In this document: positions 1-9,406 of the stretch, in pieces
Layout: every line of letters begins with the position of its first letter
How positions within the stretch are numbered: the first letter of the stretch is position 1
Source: Bodo saltans
Lineage: Eukaryota; Euglenozoa; Kinetoplastea; Eubodonida; Bodonidae
Direction of reading: 5' to 3'
DNA length: 54,711 nt
NCBI GenBank assembly: GCA_001460835.1
Contig: CYKH01001210.1
Span: 1 to 54,711, forward strand
Notes under the pieces: model-generated
Seen by the model: only the letters and a program-made list of their open reading frames with translations
Database searches by the model: none
Told to the model about the DNA's origin: nothing
Translations under genes and position numbers: made by a program

Positions 1-66
1 TGTTCTTTGTTATTTCTTTCCGCTTTTTCTCCCCCACCACAAAAGGAGGTTGAGCCAACTTTTCGC

Positions 67-300
67 GAAGCGCCAACGAAAATGGCACTGTGCAACGGTA
101 ATGTTTGCCAAACCGCTTTGTGAGACACGAAAATGCGAGTATGCAGCGGTAATGTTTGCCAAACCGCTTTGTGAGACACCAAAATGGCAGTATGCACCGG
201 CTGTGCAGCGGTAATGTTTGCCAAACCGCTTTGCCAGACACGAAAATGGCACTGTGCAGCGGTAATGTTTGCCAAACCGCTTTGCGAGACACCAAAAGGT
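67..300. repeat. 51-bp tandem repeat array, about four units
   Basis: A core beginning CGGTAATGTTTGCCAAACCG recurs at 96, 147, 209 and 260, giving spacings of 51, 62 and 51 bp. The 62-bp spacing comes from an 11-bp insertion near 196-206. Between cores lie variants of GAGACACGAAAATGGCACTGTGCA. Copies two to four carry GCGGT...ACCGC, a 5-bp stem around a 12-nt loop (146-167, 208-229, 259-280). Because 51 is a multiple of three, short open frames run through on both strands, but they lack conserved starts and I do not call them genes. A degenerate half unit lies at about 67-95. The array sits at the window edge and may continue to the left. Confidence 0.9.
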
Positions 301-734
301 AAGTGTGCGATGCAGAGTTTGTTTGTGCGCACGACTTGCAGAGCAGGAAAGGTGTTGGGTGTTAGACTCGAATTGTGAACACCTTGTGATCGATACTGCG
401 GGCTCTTACTCGCGTGGATGGTGTTCCGTGTTGTTGGCAATTGCAGGGGAAAAGGCAGTTGTCCTGCGCGCGTCCTGTCCTGCGGACAGTCGTGGTGAGC
501 TGCGCCAGGTTGTGCACCATAAGATTTCTTCGAGGTGGACGATGTTCTCTGCTGCCTTGCTCTAATCATTTAAGTTTTTTAACACTTGAGATCAGCAAGA
601 AGGGACCAGACAGAGTCAGAAAAAACAGAACGAATTGCTTCTCAAACGAAACAAAGTTTTTTCGATGTTATCCGATGTCGTACAGTATGTTTCGATGCGT
701 TCTGAATTGAAAGTGCGTAGTTTGTTTGCTCCGA
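301..734. other. Spacer with no convincing gene
   Basis: Between the repeat array and the first gene I see only short open frames that begin at non-ATG codons or are repeat-derived. There is no recognisable protein motif and no tRNA-like cloverleaf that I could pick out by eye. The sequence becomes pyrimidine-rich towards its right end. Confidence 0.55.
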
Positions 735-741
735 ATTGTGT

Positions 742-780
742 GGACTTTTTGTTGGTGTTTCATTTTTCTTGCCTTTTAAG
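742..780 (+). promoter_or_regulatory. Predicted trans-splice acceptor for the SLOG-SLATT gene
   Basis: A T-rich run ending TTTTTCTTGCCTTTTAAG supplies a pyrimidine tract and an AG at 779-780. Only three bases separate the AG from the ATG at 784. This is the expected form of a kinetoplastid spliced-leader addition site; the inference rests on pattern alone. Confidence 0.55.
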
Positions 781-783
781 TGA

Positions 784-3700
784 ATGCAGTCAATGAGTGC
801 GGAAAGTTTTCATGCCGAGGATACTACGGTCACACTAAGTCCACAAAAAGGTGGCGTCAAGGCGAAGCAATCAATTTTTTCGCTCTCTCCACATGATCAC
901 CCTGACACGATTTTGCGCAAGCTTGGTGTGATTCGTCAAAAAGTAACGTTTTCCAAAGGCTTTGGAAAACGATATGCGAGGTATGATCCTTCAGTTGAAA
1001 AGTGGATTGATCAAGAGACCAACGAGGAACATCTTAGTGATCCATCGCGGGGAAATGGTGATTACATTGATACTGTCCCTGGTGGGGTGATCCTAGTCGC
1101 AGGCGAGCTGGAAAGTGAATCGGCGAACCCCTATGATTGCACTGTAACAGAGCTTCAAGAGCTCGAAGCGTTGCTCAAAGTCAAATTTTCAGGAGAAAAC
1201 GAGAGCTTAGAGAAATGTAGGAAACGTGTTCAAGGAATCATTGAGCGCAAACGAAGTTCTGAAGATTTTGACGACCAACAGTTGCTCATTACAAACCTCG
1301 GTGACGAGCAGGATGGAAAGTTCTTGAATGACGCTGAAGTTCAACAATACGTCAGGCAATACGTTGTGCGCAGCATTCCCTCAGCAGCAGTGGACGTTGG
1401 TGCAGTTGTAATGACCGCTTCATCGTCTGATGGAAAACTTGTGTCTCTCCTCTCGCAAGGTATTGGTGTCGCTTCCTCGACACATGATGTCAATGCACTT
1501 CACATCACTGAAAAATTGAGTGCGAATCGCACGACTTTTGCAACAGTTGCGAAGTTTGGTGGGTTGAGCGACCCTGTTGACTTGGCGTTCTTGGCAGATT
1601 CGATGGCAATCGAACTCAACAAAGGCTCGACAAGTTCGCGAGATGATCATCCTGGGCGGTTTCTGAACGTTCATCCACCAACTCGTCGAAAAGCAATTCC
1701 AGTCACTGTCATAGCCTTTGGAGGTGTGAACGAGAAAACGTGCAACGCGTTGAAAATGCAGCTCTACGTGGCCAGTTTGCGCCAGTGGCCCATTTTTCTT
1801 GTTGAAGGAAGTGGTGGGCTGACAGATGATATCGTAAAAATATTGAGGACTCTCAGAGATCCATCTGTATCGCAAGAGCGCCAAGAAACACTGCGACACA
1901 AGTTGGACTCTCAAACATTTGAGATTATCAACAATGGAAAACTTTTTGTTGTCGGCAAAGGGCAGATCGTGGACGCATTCTCAAGCAGCCTGAAGTTTTC
2001 AATCCGTGGCGACTCCACATTGCTTCACGCTTGGAAGGAGTATGGTGCATGGAATGGTGCTGGCGAAGAGTATCGGTTTATCTATGAGTCGCTGTTACTC
2101 CTGCTTGTTACACTTGGAGTATTCTCCACAGGCTTGTCAGTCTTTCAAACAGTAATGCAAGTCGTTTGGGTGAACGAAACCAAAGACAATAGCAACGCGA
2201 CAGTTGTCGGTCGTGTGTACTCGGGACTCAATCTTGTTGTGATCTTCTTGCCCCTGCTCATCCAACTTATGCAGTCGGTGTTCAACAAGATCAACTCCGG
2301 CCCGAAGTGGGCTGCGCTGTCATGGGCAGCAGAAAACTGCTTGAGAGAAATCTACCTTGCACGCGTACAAGGAATGGAATACAGCAGTGCAAGCCTGGAG
2401 GCCCTGTCACAAGTAAAAGTTGATGGAGAGTTGCGGAGGAGCGGACGTGTAGTAACTCGCCAAGAGCTTCTGAGCAAGCAACTTGAAAAATTGAGCAAAG
2501 AGCTTCGCCTCAACGTCGCAAACACTTTGATACGCCCGTACTCGCAAGAAGAGTCGATTCCACCAAAAGAAATGCGCTTTTTAGGAGACGACGGAATGAG
2601 CGACTTGTCCAGTGACGATTATGTTCGTCTGAGAATTGTTCCCCGTCTTGAGATGTACAAGAGAGAAGTTGTTCACGTGAGTAACGTCCGTGTGTTGCTC
2701 GAGACATGTTTACACCTTTTTAACACGGCCGGTACTGTTCTTGGTGCACTTGCAACGTACGAGTTCTTACCAAACACAAACCTTCAAGCTTGGGTTGCTT
2801 TCACAACGTCTGTTGTGAGCGCGCTAACTCGCGTGGAGCACTGGATGCTCTATGAATGGAAACAGCGGAAGTACACTCAAACTTACATGAAGCTTGCTTC
2901 GGTCATGTCGTGGTGGAGTTCTCGAGGTAAGCAAGTTGCGAGTGAAAAAGTTATGTCTGAACTGTGCACTCGAGCTGAAGCAGCAATAAAAGAAGAATTA
3001 GCCGAATTCAGCCAGCAACTGAGGACTGCAGCAGACAGTATCAAGAAAGCTAACGATGAGGAATTGTATGGTGAAAAAGATCCCAGTGAAATGCTGCAAG
3101 ACCTACTAAGTGGGATCAACTCACTCGGTGGCGATCGCAGTGGCAAAGACCAAAGCAAACGAGAGATGATGCGATTTGTTAAGGAATTGCCGCTTGAGTT
3201 GATTACAGCCGAAAACATCGAAGCAGCAGCAAGCGACCCATCATCATTTATTGGACGACAAATGAAGCAACTCTTGAACGAACTCAACCACGAATTTGGA
3301 GATGTAGTGGGAGCACACCAGCGGCGTGTCGATGAATTAAGAGCGAAGGTCGAGCAATTCCTCGAAGTAGCATCGTCATTTCGAGATATTCAACACCTTG
3401 TCACTGATGGACTTGGTTGCATTTCGATGCCGAGCATTGACAACCTCACTCGCTTTGGTTTTGCAAAGCTTCTTTCTCGACCACTGCGAGATCTCATCGA
3501 AACACCACACAAACGCACAAGGTACTTGGCAGCATTGGAGGCAAGCCTTGAAGAAAGTGGTGGTGTTCTTCGTTTGCAACAGCTTCGCGACGCTGCTAGC
3601 TCCGTGGACCGTGACTGTGTAAGGCCTGAGATGAGTGCAATCCCTGCAAGGTTGCTCCTTGAAACTGCACGGCTCGCGCTGCAGGAAGAAGCTGCAAGCC

Positions 3701-6675
3701 AATTCAGCGAAGCACTGGCATCGGCTGGAATTTCCCCCCAAGAGATAACGCCTCGCCGAGGAAAGCTTGCAGACACGATCCAAGCGCTTCGCCCTCTCAG
3801 CTTCTTACCGTGGCGGGTGATGGAATCATCAGAAATACTGCTGCTGATTGATGACAACAAAGTTCGCAGCACGCTCAAAAACAATGTGTCCGAATCAAAG
3901 CTGAGATCCTTGCTGAAACGAATCGAGTCTTTTTATCGCATCCACTCTCATAGCCTCGCCGTCGAAGCGGATGTTCTCAACGAAGCGGTGATGATGGATA
4001 TGTACAACGAGATCCTTGGTACGCCGGAAGGTCGTATCATTTCCTCGTCGATGAGGGCACAGATGCGAGATTTGACTGTTTCACCAACTCTTCTTTCACA
4101 AATGGATCTTGTAAGAATTTTTGCAGATTCTGAAAGTGGAGCGATTCCAGATGAAGGTGTGAACGCTTTGGGTGCACAATCCATCATTGCTAGCATTTCA
4201 AGACACGTGGGTGACCTGTCGCAGAGTGTACTCGCCGAATATGTGAGAGTTTTGAGCCGTGACCTTCCTGCAAATTCCTGCCTCGTTGCTGCAGCTTGGT
4301 ACTCCGCTGCAGCACTTCGCTCTCCTTTCATGAAGAGCATAGATGCATTCACTAACGCAGGGTTTGCATTCATTCGCTCCGTCGAGCCAATTTTCGTCGT
4401 CAGCAAGAGAATTGATCAACTGGCGTCATTCGCACTCTCAGTGTCCCAGTCCGAGATCCTTCAAAGCCGCAAAGAGCAACTCCTAAAGCGGCTTTTAGGG
4501 TCAACTGGTGCTAAGGACCTTGTAGACATTCTTCGGACAGTTGAAGGAGACGGACTTAAGCAGCTTCTGTGTGCGACACACTCTCTGATGGGCGTTTCAT
4601 ATGTCGGCGAAATATTTGATCATCTCAGCTTTGAGATGCACACGTTCGATCCCGCCCGAGCTCTGAACTACGAAGAGAAGATTCTTCTTCTCAGTAGGCT
4701 CAATGAATTTGCTCGAGATGACATCATTCAAATTATGTCGAAAGAAGATATATTGAATCGGCTCGCACTGAAACCACTGAACCGGAAGCTAAAAGATCTA
4801 AAAGATTACCAGTTGCGCGATTTAATGATTCGATTGAGAACTTCAATGTTTCCCCTGTTTGCAGAGGCGTTAAAGACTCGCTTTGTCAACCTCATCGCGA
4901 GTAAGTCCCGAGAGGTTCGTTCCCGCGCTGAGCTTATGGGGCCGCTACACTTCTACATCTTAGCTCACTGCCTTGGACGAATGGACGTCGCCACATTTCT
5001 GTTTTTGGAATCGTACACAAAAAGCCAGTTTCATGGTATGTTTGGTGATCCGCAGCCGAAGCGATCTGAATGGCTAAGGATCATTCCAGATAGCAACGTA
5101 CAACAAACTGTTGTGGATCTGGACTTGAACTTTGATGAAATCAAAGAATTCTGTCGAGAATCTGCAAAATATTGTGAGGACTCGATCTTACTTGAGGCCC
5201 TTGAACGGTTTGCGATCGATTTTGCGGACGATAGCGACATGGTCGATGCCCTCGAAGTGGCTTTTGGAAGCAATGTTGATGGCCAACAATCTCGTGATTG
5301 CTTCTTTGCCTCACTTGTTGTGCTCGTTGCCAACGGTTTCACTTCGTTGACAGTTGTTGAGGCAATGTCGAAAGTAGCGAGCAATGAGCTATTGTCATCT
5401 GTTCAAAAGATTCTTGACCAGTCACAACTCGTGGAGAAGCTTGATGGTAATGCCGTCACTGTGATCAATGCAAGAGAGATCCTGCGACCTGAACATCGGC
5501 CACAATTTCAGGGCAGTGAGTCGCGTTTCCGACAACGGATGAAAGACATTCACAAACGAGTCAACATTGCTTTGAGTGAGCGCTATCCTGTGTTCCTAAG
5601 CTCGATGCTTAGCTCGGTGATGGTGCAGTGCACAATGTTTGTTTTCAACGAAGTTGCTCGAATCCACAAGAGCCAGGATTTGCGTCAAGTGTTCGACAAG
5701 CTCCATGCCCGCGTGCACCTTCCATTCTTCGCGATCTGTCGCTGGGACTTGATCATTAGCGTTATCAACGTTTCCCAACACCCAAAGCGAGATGAAGAGG
5801 CTCTCGAGAAGGCTCTTAAAGAAGTCCTACGAAGCCCAACACAGGCCATAAAGAAAGGAACCACCCCTTCAACTGTACCGCTCTCCGATTTGTCGCCAAG
5901 AAGAAGTGAAGCAAAGTCTCAAGGAGCTGAGGAATTCTCGGAAATGGAACGCACCATCGATGACTTGAGAGAGATGCCTCGCGATGACACGATTCAAGTG
6001 CTTCAAATTCTGATGAGTGTTTTGACAAAAACACGCATCGGCAACTTGTTTTATCTACTCGCTAAATCTGATGTGTCGGTGGTGGGTGAATCACATCCGG
6101 TTTTCTCGCTGCGAGAGATTGTTACTTCGCAGCTTCTCGGCGTTGCCAACGCCATTACTCCGCAAGTGGCGATTCACAAAGCCGAATTGTATGAGAAGTT
6201 TTGTGCATTCAAGGAGAAGTCATTCGCTGCGAAATCACCAGCTTCGAAAGAAGATGTGTTTAAAGCGTTTGTGTTTGATGATTCACTAGCAAAGCACGCT
6301 GCTACATCATGGGAGGAAAGCACTCTTTGCGAGTTCTTTGCGTACATGCGAACACGAGCCAAATTTATTAGAGAAACCGTGTCATCTTCTGGGCAGGTAA
6401 GAGTCGTCGATCAGTATGTGACACATCGAGCTGATTTGGTTTCGCAAGAGCGCGAGCAACAGGGATCATTGCTGAAAACAGCCAAACGAATCACCACAAC
6501 ACTTGTGAGCCTCAGTAGAATTGTTTCACACAAAAATGATCTAGTGCAAGCTCCATCATTGATGGCTGCGAAGACCGAAACCATTGAGCCAGCTGAAAAT
6601 AGTAGAAATGAGGTGTACAGTCCAGCAGCATTGCTAGATGAAATGATAGGACGAGTCCCAGATCCATCCATGTAG
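784..6675 (+). CDS. Giant SLOG (TRPM-type LSDAT) protein with two SLATT-like 2TM modules
   Basis: This is a 1963-residue protein of unknown cellular role. Residues about 200-405 resemble the LSDAT nucleotide-sensor fold found in TRPM channels and in bacterial SLOG systems: a strand ending IAFGG (310-314), then WPIFLVEGSGGLTD (335-348), then LFVVGKGQIVDAF near 387-399. A first two-helix membrane module follows (helices about 434-456 and 478-497). After the second helix comes KWAALSWAAENCLREIYLAR, the trailing-helix pattern of SLATT domains. A second module lies at about 613-720, with R.E.Y before helices at 640-661 and 668-683 and a WW pair at 710-711. The remaining 1240 residues look helical and soluble, with no obvious domain. 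It lacks the six-helix channel of TRPM. In bacteria SLATT proteins are predicted membrane-perturbing effectors coupled to nucleotide sensors. The start has an in-frame TGA just upstream; the fourth codon is also ATG. Confidence 0.75.
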   Translation: MQSMSAESFHAEDTTVTLSPQKGGVKAKQSIFSLSPHDHPDTILRKLGVIRQKVTFSKGFGKRYARYDPSVEKWIDQETNEEHLSDPSRGNGDYIDTVPGGVILVAGELESESANPYDCTVTELQELEALLKVKFSGENESLEKCRKRVQGIIERKRSSEDFDDQQLLITNLGDEQDGKFLNDAEVQQYVRQYVVRSIPSAAVDVGAVVMTASSSDGKLVSLLSQGIGVASSTHDVNALHITEKLSANRTTFATVAKFGGLSDPVDLAFLADSMAIELNKGSTSSRDDHPGRFLNVHPPTRRKAIPVTVIAFGGVNEKTCNALKMQLYVASLRQWPIFLVEGSGGLTDDIVKILRTLRDPSVSQERQETLRHKLDSQTFEIINNGKLFVVGKGQIVDAFSSSLKFSIRGDSTLLHAWKEYGAWNGAGEEYRFIYESLLLLLVTLGVFSTGLSVFQTVMQVVWVNETKDNSNATVVGRVYSGLNLVVIFLPLLIQLMQSVFNKINSGPKWAALSWAAENCLREIYLARVQGMEYSSASLEALSQVKVDGELRRSGRVVTRQELLSKQLEKLSKELRLNVANTLIRPYSQEESIPPKEMRFLGDDGMSDLSSDDYVRLRIVPRLEMYKREVVHVSNVRVLLETCLHLFNTAGTVLGALATYEFLPNTNLQAWVAFTTSVVSALTRVEHWMLYEWKQRKYTQTYMKLASVMSWWSSRGKQVASEKVMSELCTRAEAAIKEELAEFSQQLRTAADSIKKANDEELYGEKDPSEMLQDLLSGINSLGGDRSGKDQSKREMMRFVKELPLELITAENIEAAASDPSSFIGRQMKQLLNELNHEFGDVVGAHQRRVDELRAKVEQFLEVASSFRDIQHLVTDGLGCISMPSIDNLTRFGFAKLLSRPLRDLIETPHKRTRYLAALEASLEESGGVLRLQQLRDAASSVDRDCVRPEMSAIPARLLLETARLALQEEAASQFSEALASAGISPQEITPRRGKLADTIQALRPLSFLPWRVMESSEILLLIDDNKVRSTLKNNVSESKLRSLLKRIESFYRIHSHSLAVEADVLNEAVMMDMYNEILGTPEGRIISSSMRAQMRDLTVSPTLLSQMDLVRIFADSESGAIPDEGVNALGAQSIIASISRHVGDLSQSVLAEYVRVLSRDLPANSCLVAAAWYSAAALRSPFMKSIDAFTNAGFAFIRSVEPIFVVSKRIDQLASFALSVSQSEILQSRKEQLLKRLLGSTGAKDLVDILRTVEGDGLKQLLCATHSLMGVSYVGEIFDHLSFEMHTFDPARALNYEEKILLLSRLNEFARDDIIQIMSKEDILNRLALKPLNRKLKDLKDYQLRDLMIRLRTSMFPLFAEALKTRFVNLIASKSREVRSRAELMGPLHFYILAHCLGRMDVATFLFLESYTKSQFHGMFGDPQPKRSEWLRIIPDSNVQQTVVDLDLNFDEIKEFCRESAKYCEDSILLEALERFAIDFADDSDMVDALEVAFGSNVDGQQSRDCFFASLVVLVANGFTSLTVVEAMSKVASNELLSSVQKILDQSQLVEKLDGNAVTVINAREILRPEHRPQFQGSESRFRQRMKDIHKRVNIALSERYPVFLSSMLSSVMVQCTMFVFNEVARIHKSQDLRQVFDKLHARVHLPFFAICRWDLIISVINVSQHPKRDEEALEKALKEVLRSPTQAIKKGTTPSTVPLSDLSPRRSEAKSQGAEEFSEMERTIDDLREMPRDDTIQVLQILMSVLTKTRIGNLFYLLAKSDVSVVGESHPVFSLREIVTSQLLGVANAITPQVAIHKAELYEKFCAFKEKSFAAKSPASKEDVFKAFVFDDSLAKHAATSWEESTLCEFFAYMRTRAKFIRETVSSSGQVRVVDQYVTHRADLVSQEREQQGSLLKTAKRITTTLVSLSRIVSHKNDLVQAPSLMAAKTETIEPAENSRNEVYSPAALLDEMIGRVPDPSM

Positions 6676-6775
6676 ATTAAGCAACCACAAAATAAATCAA
6701 TTGCACCGAGAATGTAATTCTGATTGATGAGAGAGTTCTATTATCTTTCTTGGTGCAGGGAGACGTTATTGAGGT

Positions 6776-8209
6776 ATGCAAGTCAACAGTCCGCTGCTGA
6801 CTGCGGCGAAGCCCATCCGAAGTGATGAAGATCAAACGCTTGCACTTGACGAAGCTGTTCTTGCTGTTGGGATTGGCTGGTATCATTTGCGATTACTTTT
6901 GTTAAGCGGCTCAATATTTGCACTAGACGCGATGCAGATTCAAATCCTTACATTTGTAGAAGATGGAGTTCGATCAACTTTCGGCCTTAGTTCAGCTATG
7001 TTCAGTCTTGGGGCGTCAGCAGTCTTCGGGGGAATGTTCTTCGGCTCGATCGTCGCAGGGCGCATCTCTGACAGCAAAGGGAGGAAGTTTGCAACCCTGA
7101 TTTCGACGATTTTGATCACTGTTGGTGGTGCAGTGGTTTGCACGAGTCCAACTTTTTCTGTCCTCGTCATTGGATATTTTATCTTGGGAATCGGTTCCGG
7201 AGGATTGCATCCCACTGCTGCACTGTTCATGGAGTTTATGCCGACACACCGGCGGTTGATTGGGTTGATTCTTTTTACTTCGTTTTTCACAACTGGTATG
7301 ATGTTCGAGTGCCTTGTGGCATACATCTTGCAGGATTACAGCTGGAGATGGCTCACTGCTGCGTCGTTGTCCCCGGTCATCATAGCGATGTGTGCGCTGC
7401 CCATTTGGGATGAATCACCTCGTTTTTTGGTGATGCACAACCGACACGAAGAAGCTGCTGCAGTATTTAAGAAAGTTGCTCGCCTGAACGGCACCGTGGA
7501 TTGCTTGCCGCCTGCATTCACCGTCGTGATATCCCACAGTTCAGGTGTACACATGCCAGCCAACGAAGCGTGCGAGGAGCCTCGCCAACGCGGTTGCATC
7601 TCGGACTTGAAAGTACTCTTTGGAACCCCACAGCTTCGGAAGCTCACGATAATTCTCTTTACCGTTTGGACTGCTGCTTCACTTGGATATTACGGGCTTA
7701 TCATGATTGTTGGCCAGACCAAACTGGGGGATATGTCGGTATTTGCTTCCACGGCGGTTGTATCGTCTTCTGAATATCCTTCGTTCGTTGCTCAGTATTT
7801 ACTTGGCACGTACATAGGACGGAAGAAAACGTTCGTTGTTACGTCAACATTGTTGGTTGTTCTTTTCCCTGTGATACAAGCGATCAAATCAACCCCTGCT
7901 CCCTTGCGTCTGTTTGTCATGTACGTCACACGATTCGTTGTGACAACCCTGTTCGATCTAGCGTGGGTTTTTACGCCTGAGGCGTACCCGACGGAGATCC
8001 GAAGCTTTGGATATGGAATGTGCTCTGCGATGGCGCGCATTTCAGGAATCTTGGCGCCTTTCGTTGCGTTGCCTCTGTATGACGTTGCGCCTTGGGGAGT
8101 TGTTGCACTCTTTGCAACTGTGTTCGCTGCAACAGCAGCAGTCTCATCTAGATTACCTTTTGAAACGAAGGACAGACCCCTCAGTGAAAAAGTGGTGGTC
8201 AATGAATGA
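6776..8209 (+). CDS. Major facilitator superfamily transporter, SV2/SVOP-like
   Basis: A 477-residue polytopic membrane protein with about twelve hydrophobic segments. TM1 (about 37-58) contains the intramembrane Asp of ALDAMQI, a position typical of SVOP-like organic-ion carriers. MFS motif A appears as GRISDSKGRK at 95-104 between TM2 and TM3. MEFMPTHRR (152-160) matches the E-F-x-P-x-x-R-R signature after TM4, and PEAYPTEIRSFG late in the chain is the matching C-half motif. A roughly 45-residue soluble loop separates the two halves. It should move a small organic solute across the plasma membrane or an organelle membrane; the substrate cannot be read from sequence. A predicted splice AG lies at 6757-6758. 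Codon choice is relatively AT-rich, like the preceding gene. Confidence 0.85.
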   Translation: MQVNSPLLTAAKPIRSDEDQTLALDEAVLAVGIGWYHLRLLLLSGSIFALDAMQIQILTFVEDGVRSTFGLSSAMFSLGASAVFGGMFFGSIVAGRISDSKGRKFATLISTILITVGGAVVCTSPTFSVLVIGYFILGIGSGGLHPTAALFMEFMPTHRRLIGLILFTSFFTTGMMFECLVAYILQDYSWRWLTAASLSPVIIAMCALPIWDESPRFLVMHNRHEEAAAVFKKVARLNGTVDCLPPAFTVVISHSSGVHMPANEACEEPRQRGCISDLKVLFGTPQLRKLTIILFTVWTAASLGYYGLIMIVGQTKLGDMSVFASTAVVSSSEYPSFVAQYLLGTYIGRKKTFVVTSTLLVVLFPVIQAIKSTPAPLRLFVMYVTRFVVTTLFDLAWVFTPEAYPTEIRSFGYGMCSAMARISGILAPFVALPLYDVAPWGVVALFATVFAATAAVSSRLPFETKDRPLSEKVVVNE

Positions 8210-8466
8210 CGGAGATAAGAGACAAAATAAACGAAACATAAGAATACACAGAAGAGACACAACAGCGTCTTCACCCACTCAAATATTTCTTTAAACACGC
8301 TCACTTCCATTATTCCCAAATCCTTTCGACGTTGCTGCGTTCTTCCATTAACACTGCGCGACAAAACAAACAACAACGTGAATCATGCTTCCTTCGCCAC
8401 TCTCCCTTTTTCCCGTTTCCTTTGGTTGAATGACATGAAGCGCTAGAGACAAAAGCGAGACACGAA

Positions 8467-8478
8467 CTTTTTTTTTAG
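8467..8478 (+). promoter_or_regulatory. Predicted trans-splice acceptor for the VAMP7-like gene
   Basis: A run of nine or more T residues is followed directly by AG at 8477-8478, five bases before the ATG at 8484. The tract is compact and unambiguous. Confidence 0.55.
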
Positions 8479-8483
8479 AAACA

Positions 8484-9185
8484 ATGCCCATCGTTGCGTC
8501 ATGCGTCTGCTACCAGAAACTTGTCGTGGCGGATGACAAGCTGACCCCAGCACTTCGCACCGTAGTGGTCAAGATGCTAGAGCGAATTCCACGACATGAT
8601 ACCCGTGTTAGCTACCAGTACGAAAACAACGCTTATCATTTCCAAGTTGAGAATGAAATTTTGTACCTTTGCATCTCAGACAAGACATATCAGAGCAGGA
8701 CCGTTTACGGGTTCCTTAGCGACGTGAAGGACAAGTTCAAGGAGCAGTTTGGTGGGACGGCGAGTCGCTACCCGCAGCCCACAGAGCTTACACCTAAGAA
8801 TTGCGGAAAGTTCACATCGACTTTGGCGAGCCACACAAAGTTGTACAACGAAAATCCCGAAGCGGATAAAATTGGCCGCATTAAGGACCAGATCGATTCA
8901 GTGAAGCAGGTGATGCTCGAGAACTTAGACAACTTACTTGAGCGAGGAGAGCGCATTGACACCATTTGTGACAAGACGGAAATGCTGAAGGAGGAGGCGG
9001 TTGGGTTTCACAACAATGCAAGGACGTTGAAAAAGAAGATGTGGATGAAAAACGTTAAAATCGCCATCGCAGGCTTCTTGGTGCTGCTTTTGCTTGCGTT
9101 GGTGATTTCGTTTATCGCATGTGGCATTGATTTCCACAAGTGCAAGTCGGACCCTGCTCCCGCTCCAACACCTGCTCCAGCTTGA
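8484..9185 (+). CDS. Longin R-SNARE, VAMP7-like
   Basis: A 233-residue tail-anchored SNARE. The N-terminal longin domain spans about 1-115 (IVASCVCY at the start, YLCISDKTYQSR and YGFLSDVKDKF in the middle). A v-SNARE helix follows at about 128-187 with the zero-layer arginine at R154 in NLLERGERID, which makes it an R-SNARE. The membrane anchor is about 191-213. It pairs with Q-SNAREs to fuse late-endosomal, lysosomal or contractile-vacuole membranes. After the anchor is a 20-residue tail with two Cys and a Pro-Ala run ending PAPA, longer than the very short luminal tails usual for VAMP7. The ATG is five bases after a strong predicted splice site. Confidence 0.92.
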   Translation: MPIVASCVCYQKLVVADDKLTPALRTVVVKMLERIPRHDTRVSYQYENNAYHFQVENEILYLCISDKTYQSRTVYGFLSDVKDKFKEQFGGTASRYPQPTELTPKNCGKFTSTLASHTKLYNENPEADKIGRIKDQIDSVKQVMLENLDNLLERGERIDTICDKTEMLKEEAVGFHNNARTLKKKMWMKNVKIAIAGFLVLLLLALVISFIACGIDFHKCKSDPAPAPTPAPA

Positions 9186-9406
9186 TTGCCGCGAACGAAA
9201 GAAAGAGAGAATAACATTTTTGCTTTTTGAAGACGTTTCCTCCCGTTGCTTCGAGTATATCAATCAATTTCTTTGTCCGTGAATGTTACAGAATTAGTGT
9301 GTTCCCACCTCATGTGACTTTTTGTGTTATTGTATTCATCAAAGATTATTGACAGGGTGACTTAACAAGACACAAATTCAAGTGTTGGAGCGAAAGTAGT
9401 CAAACT

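Noticed and set aside
10-565. Short open frames through and after the 51-bp repeats
   Set aside because: They arise because the unit is a multiple of three. Starts are non-ATG or lie in the repeat, and no frame continues into non-repeat coding sequence.
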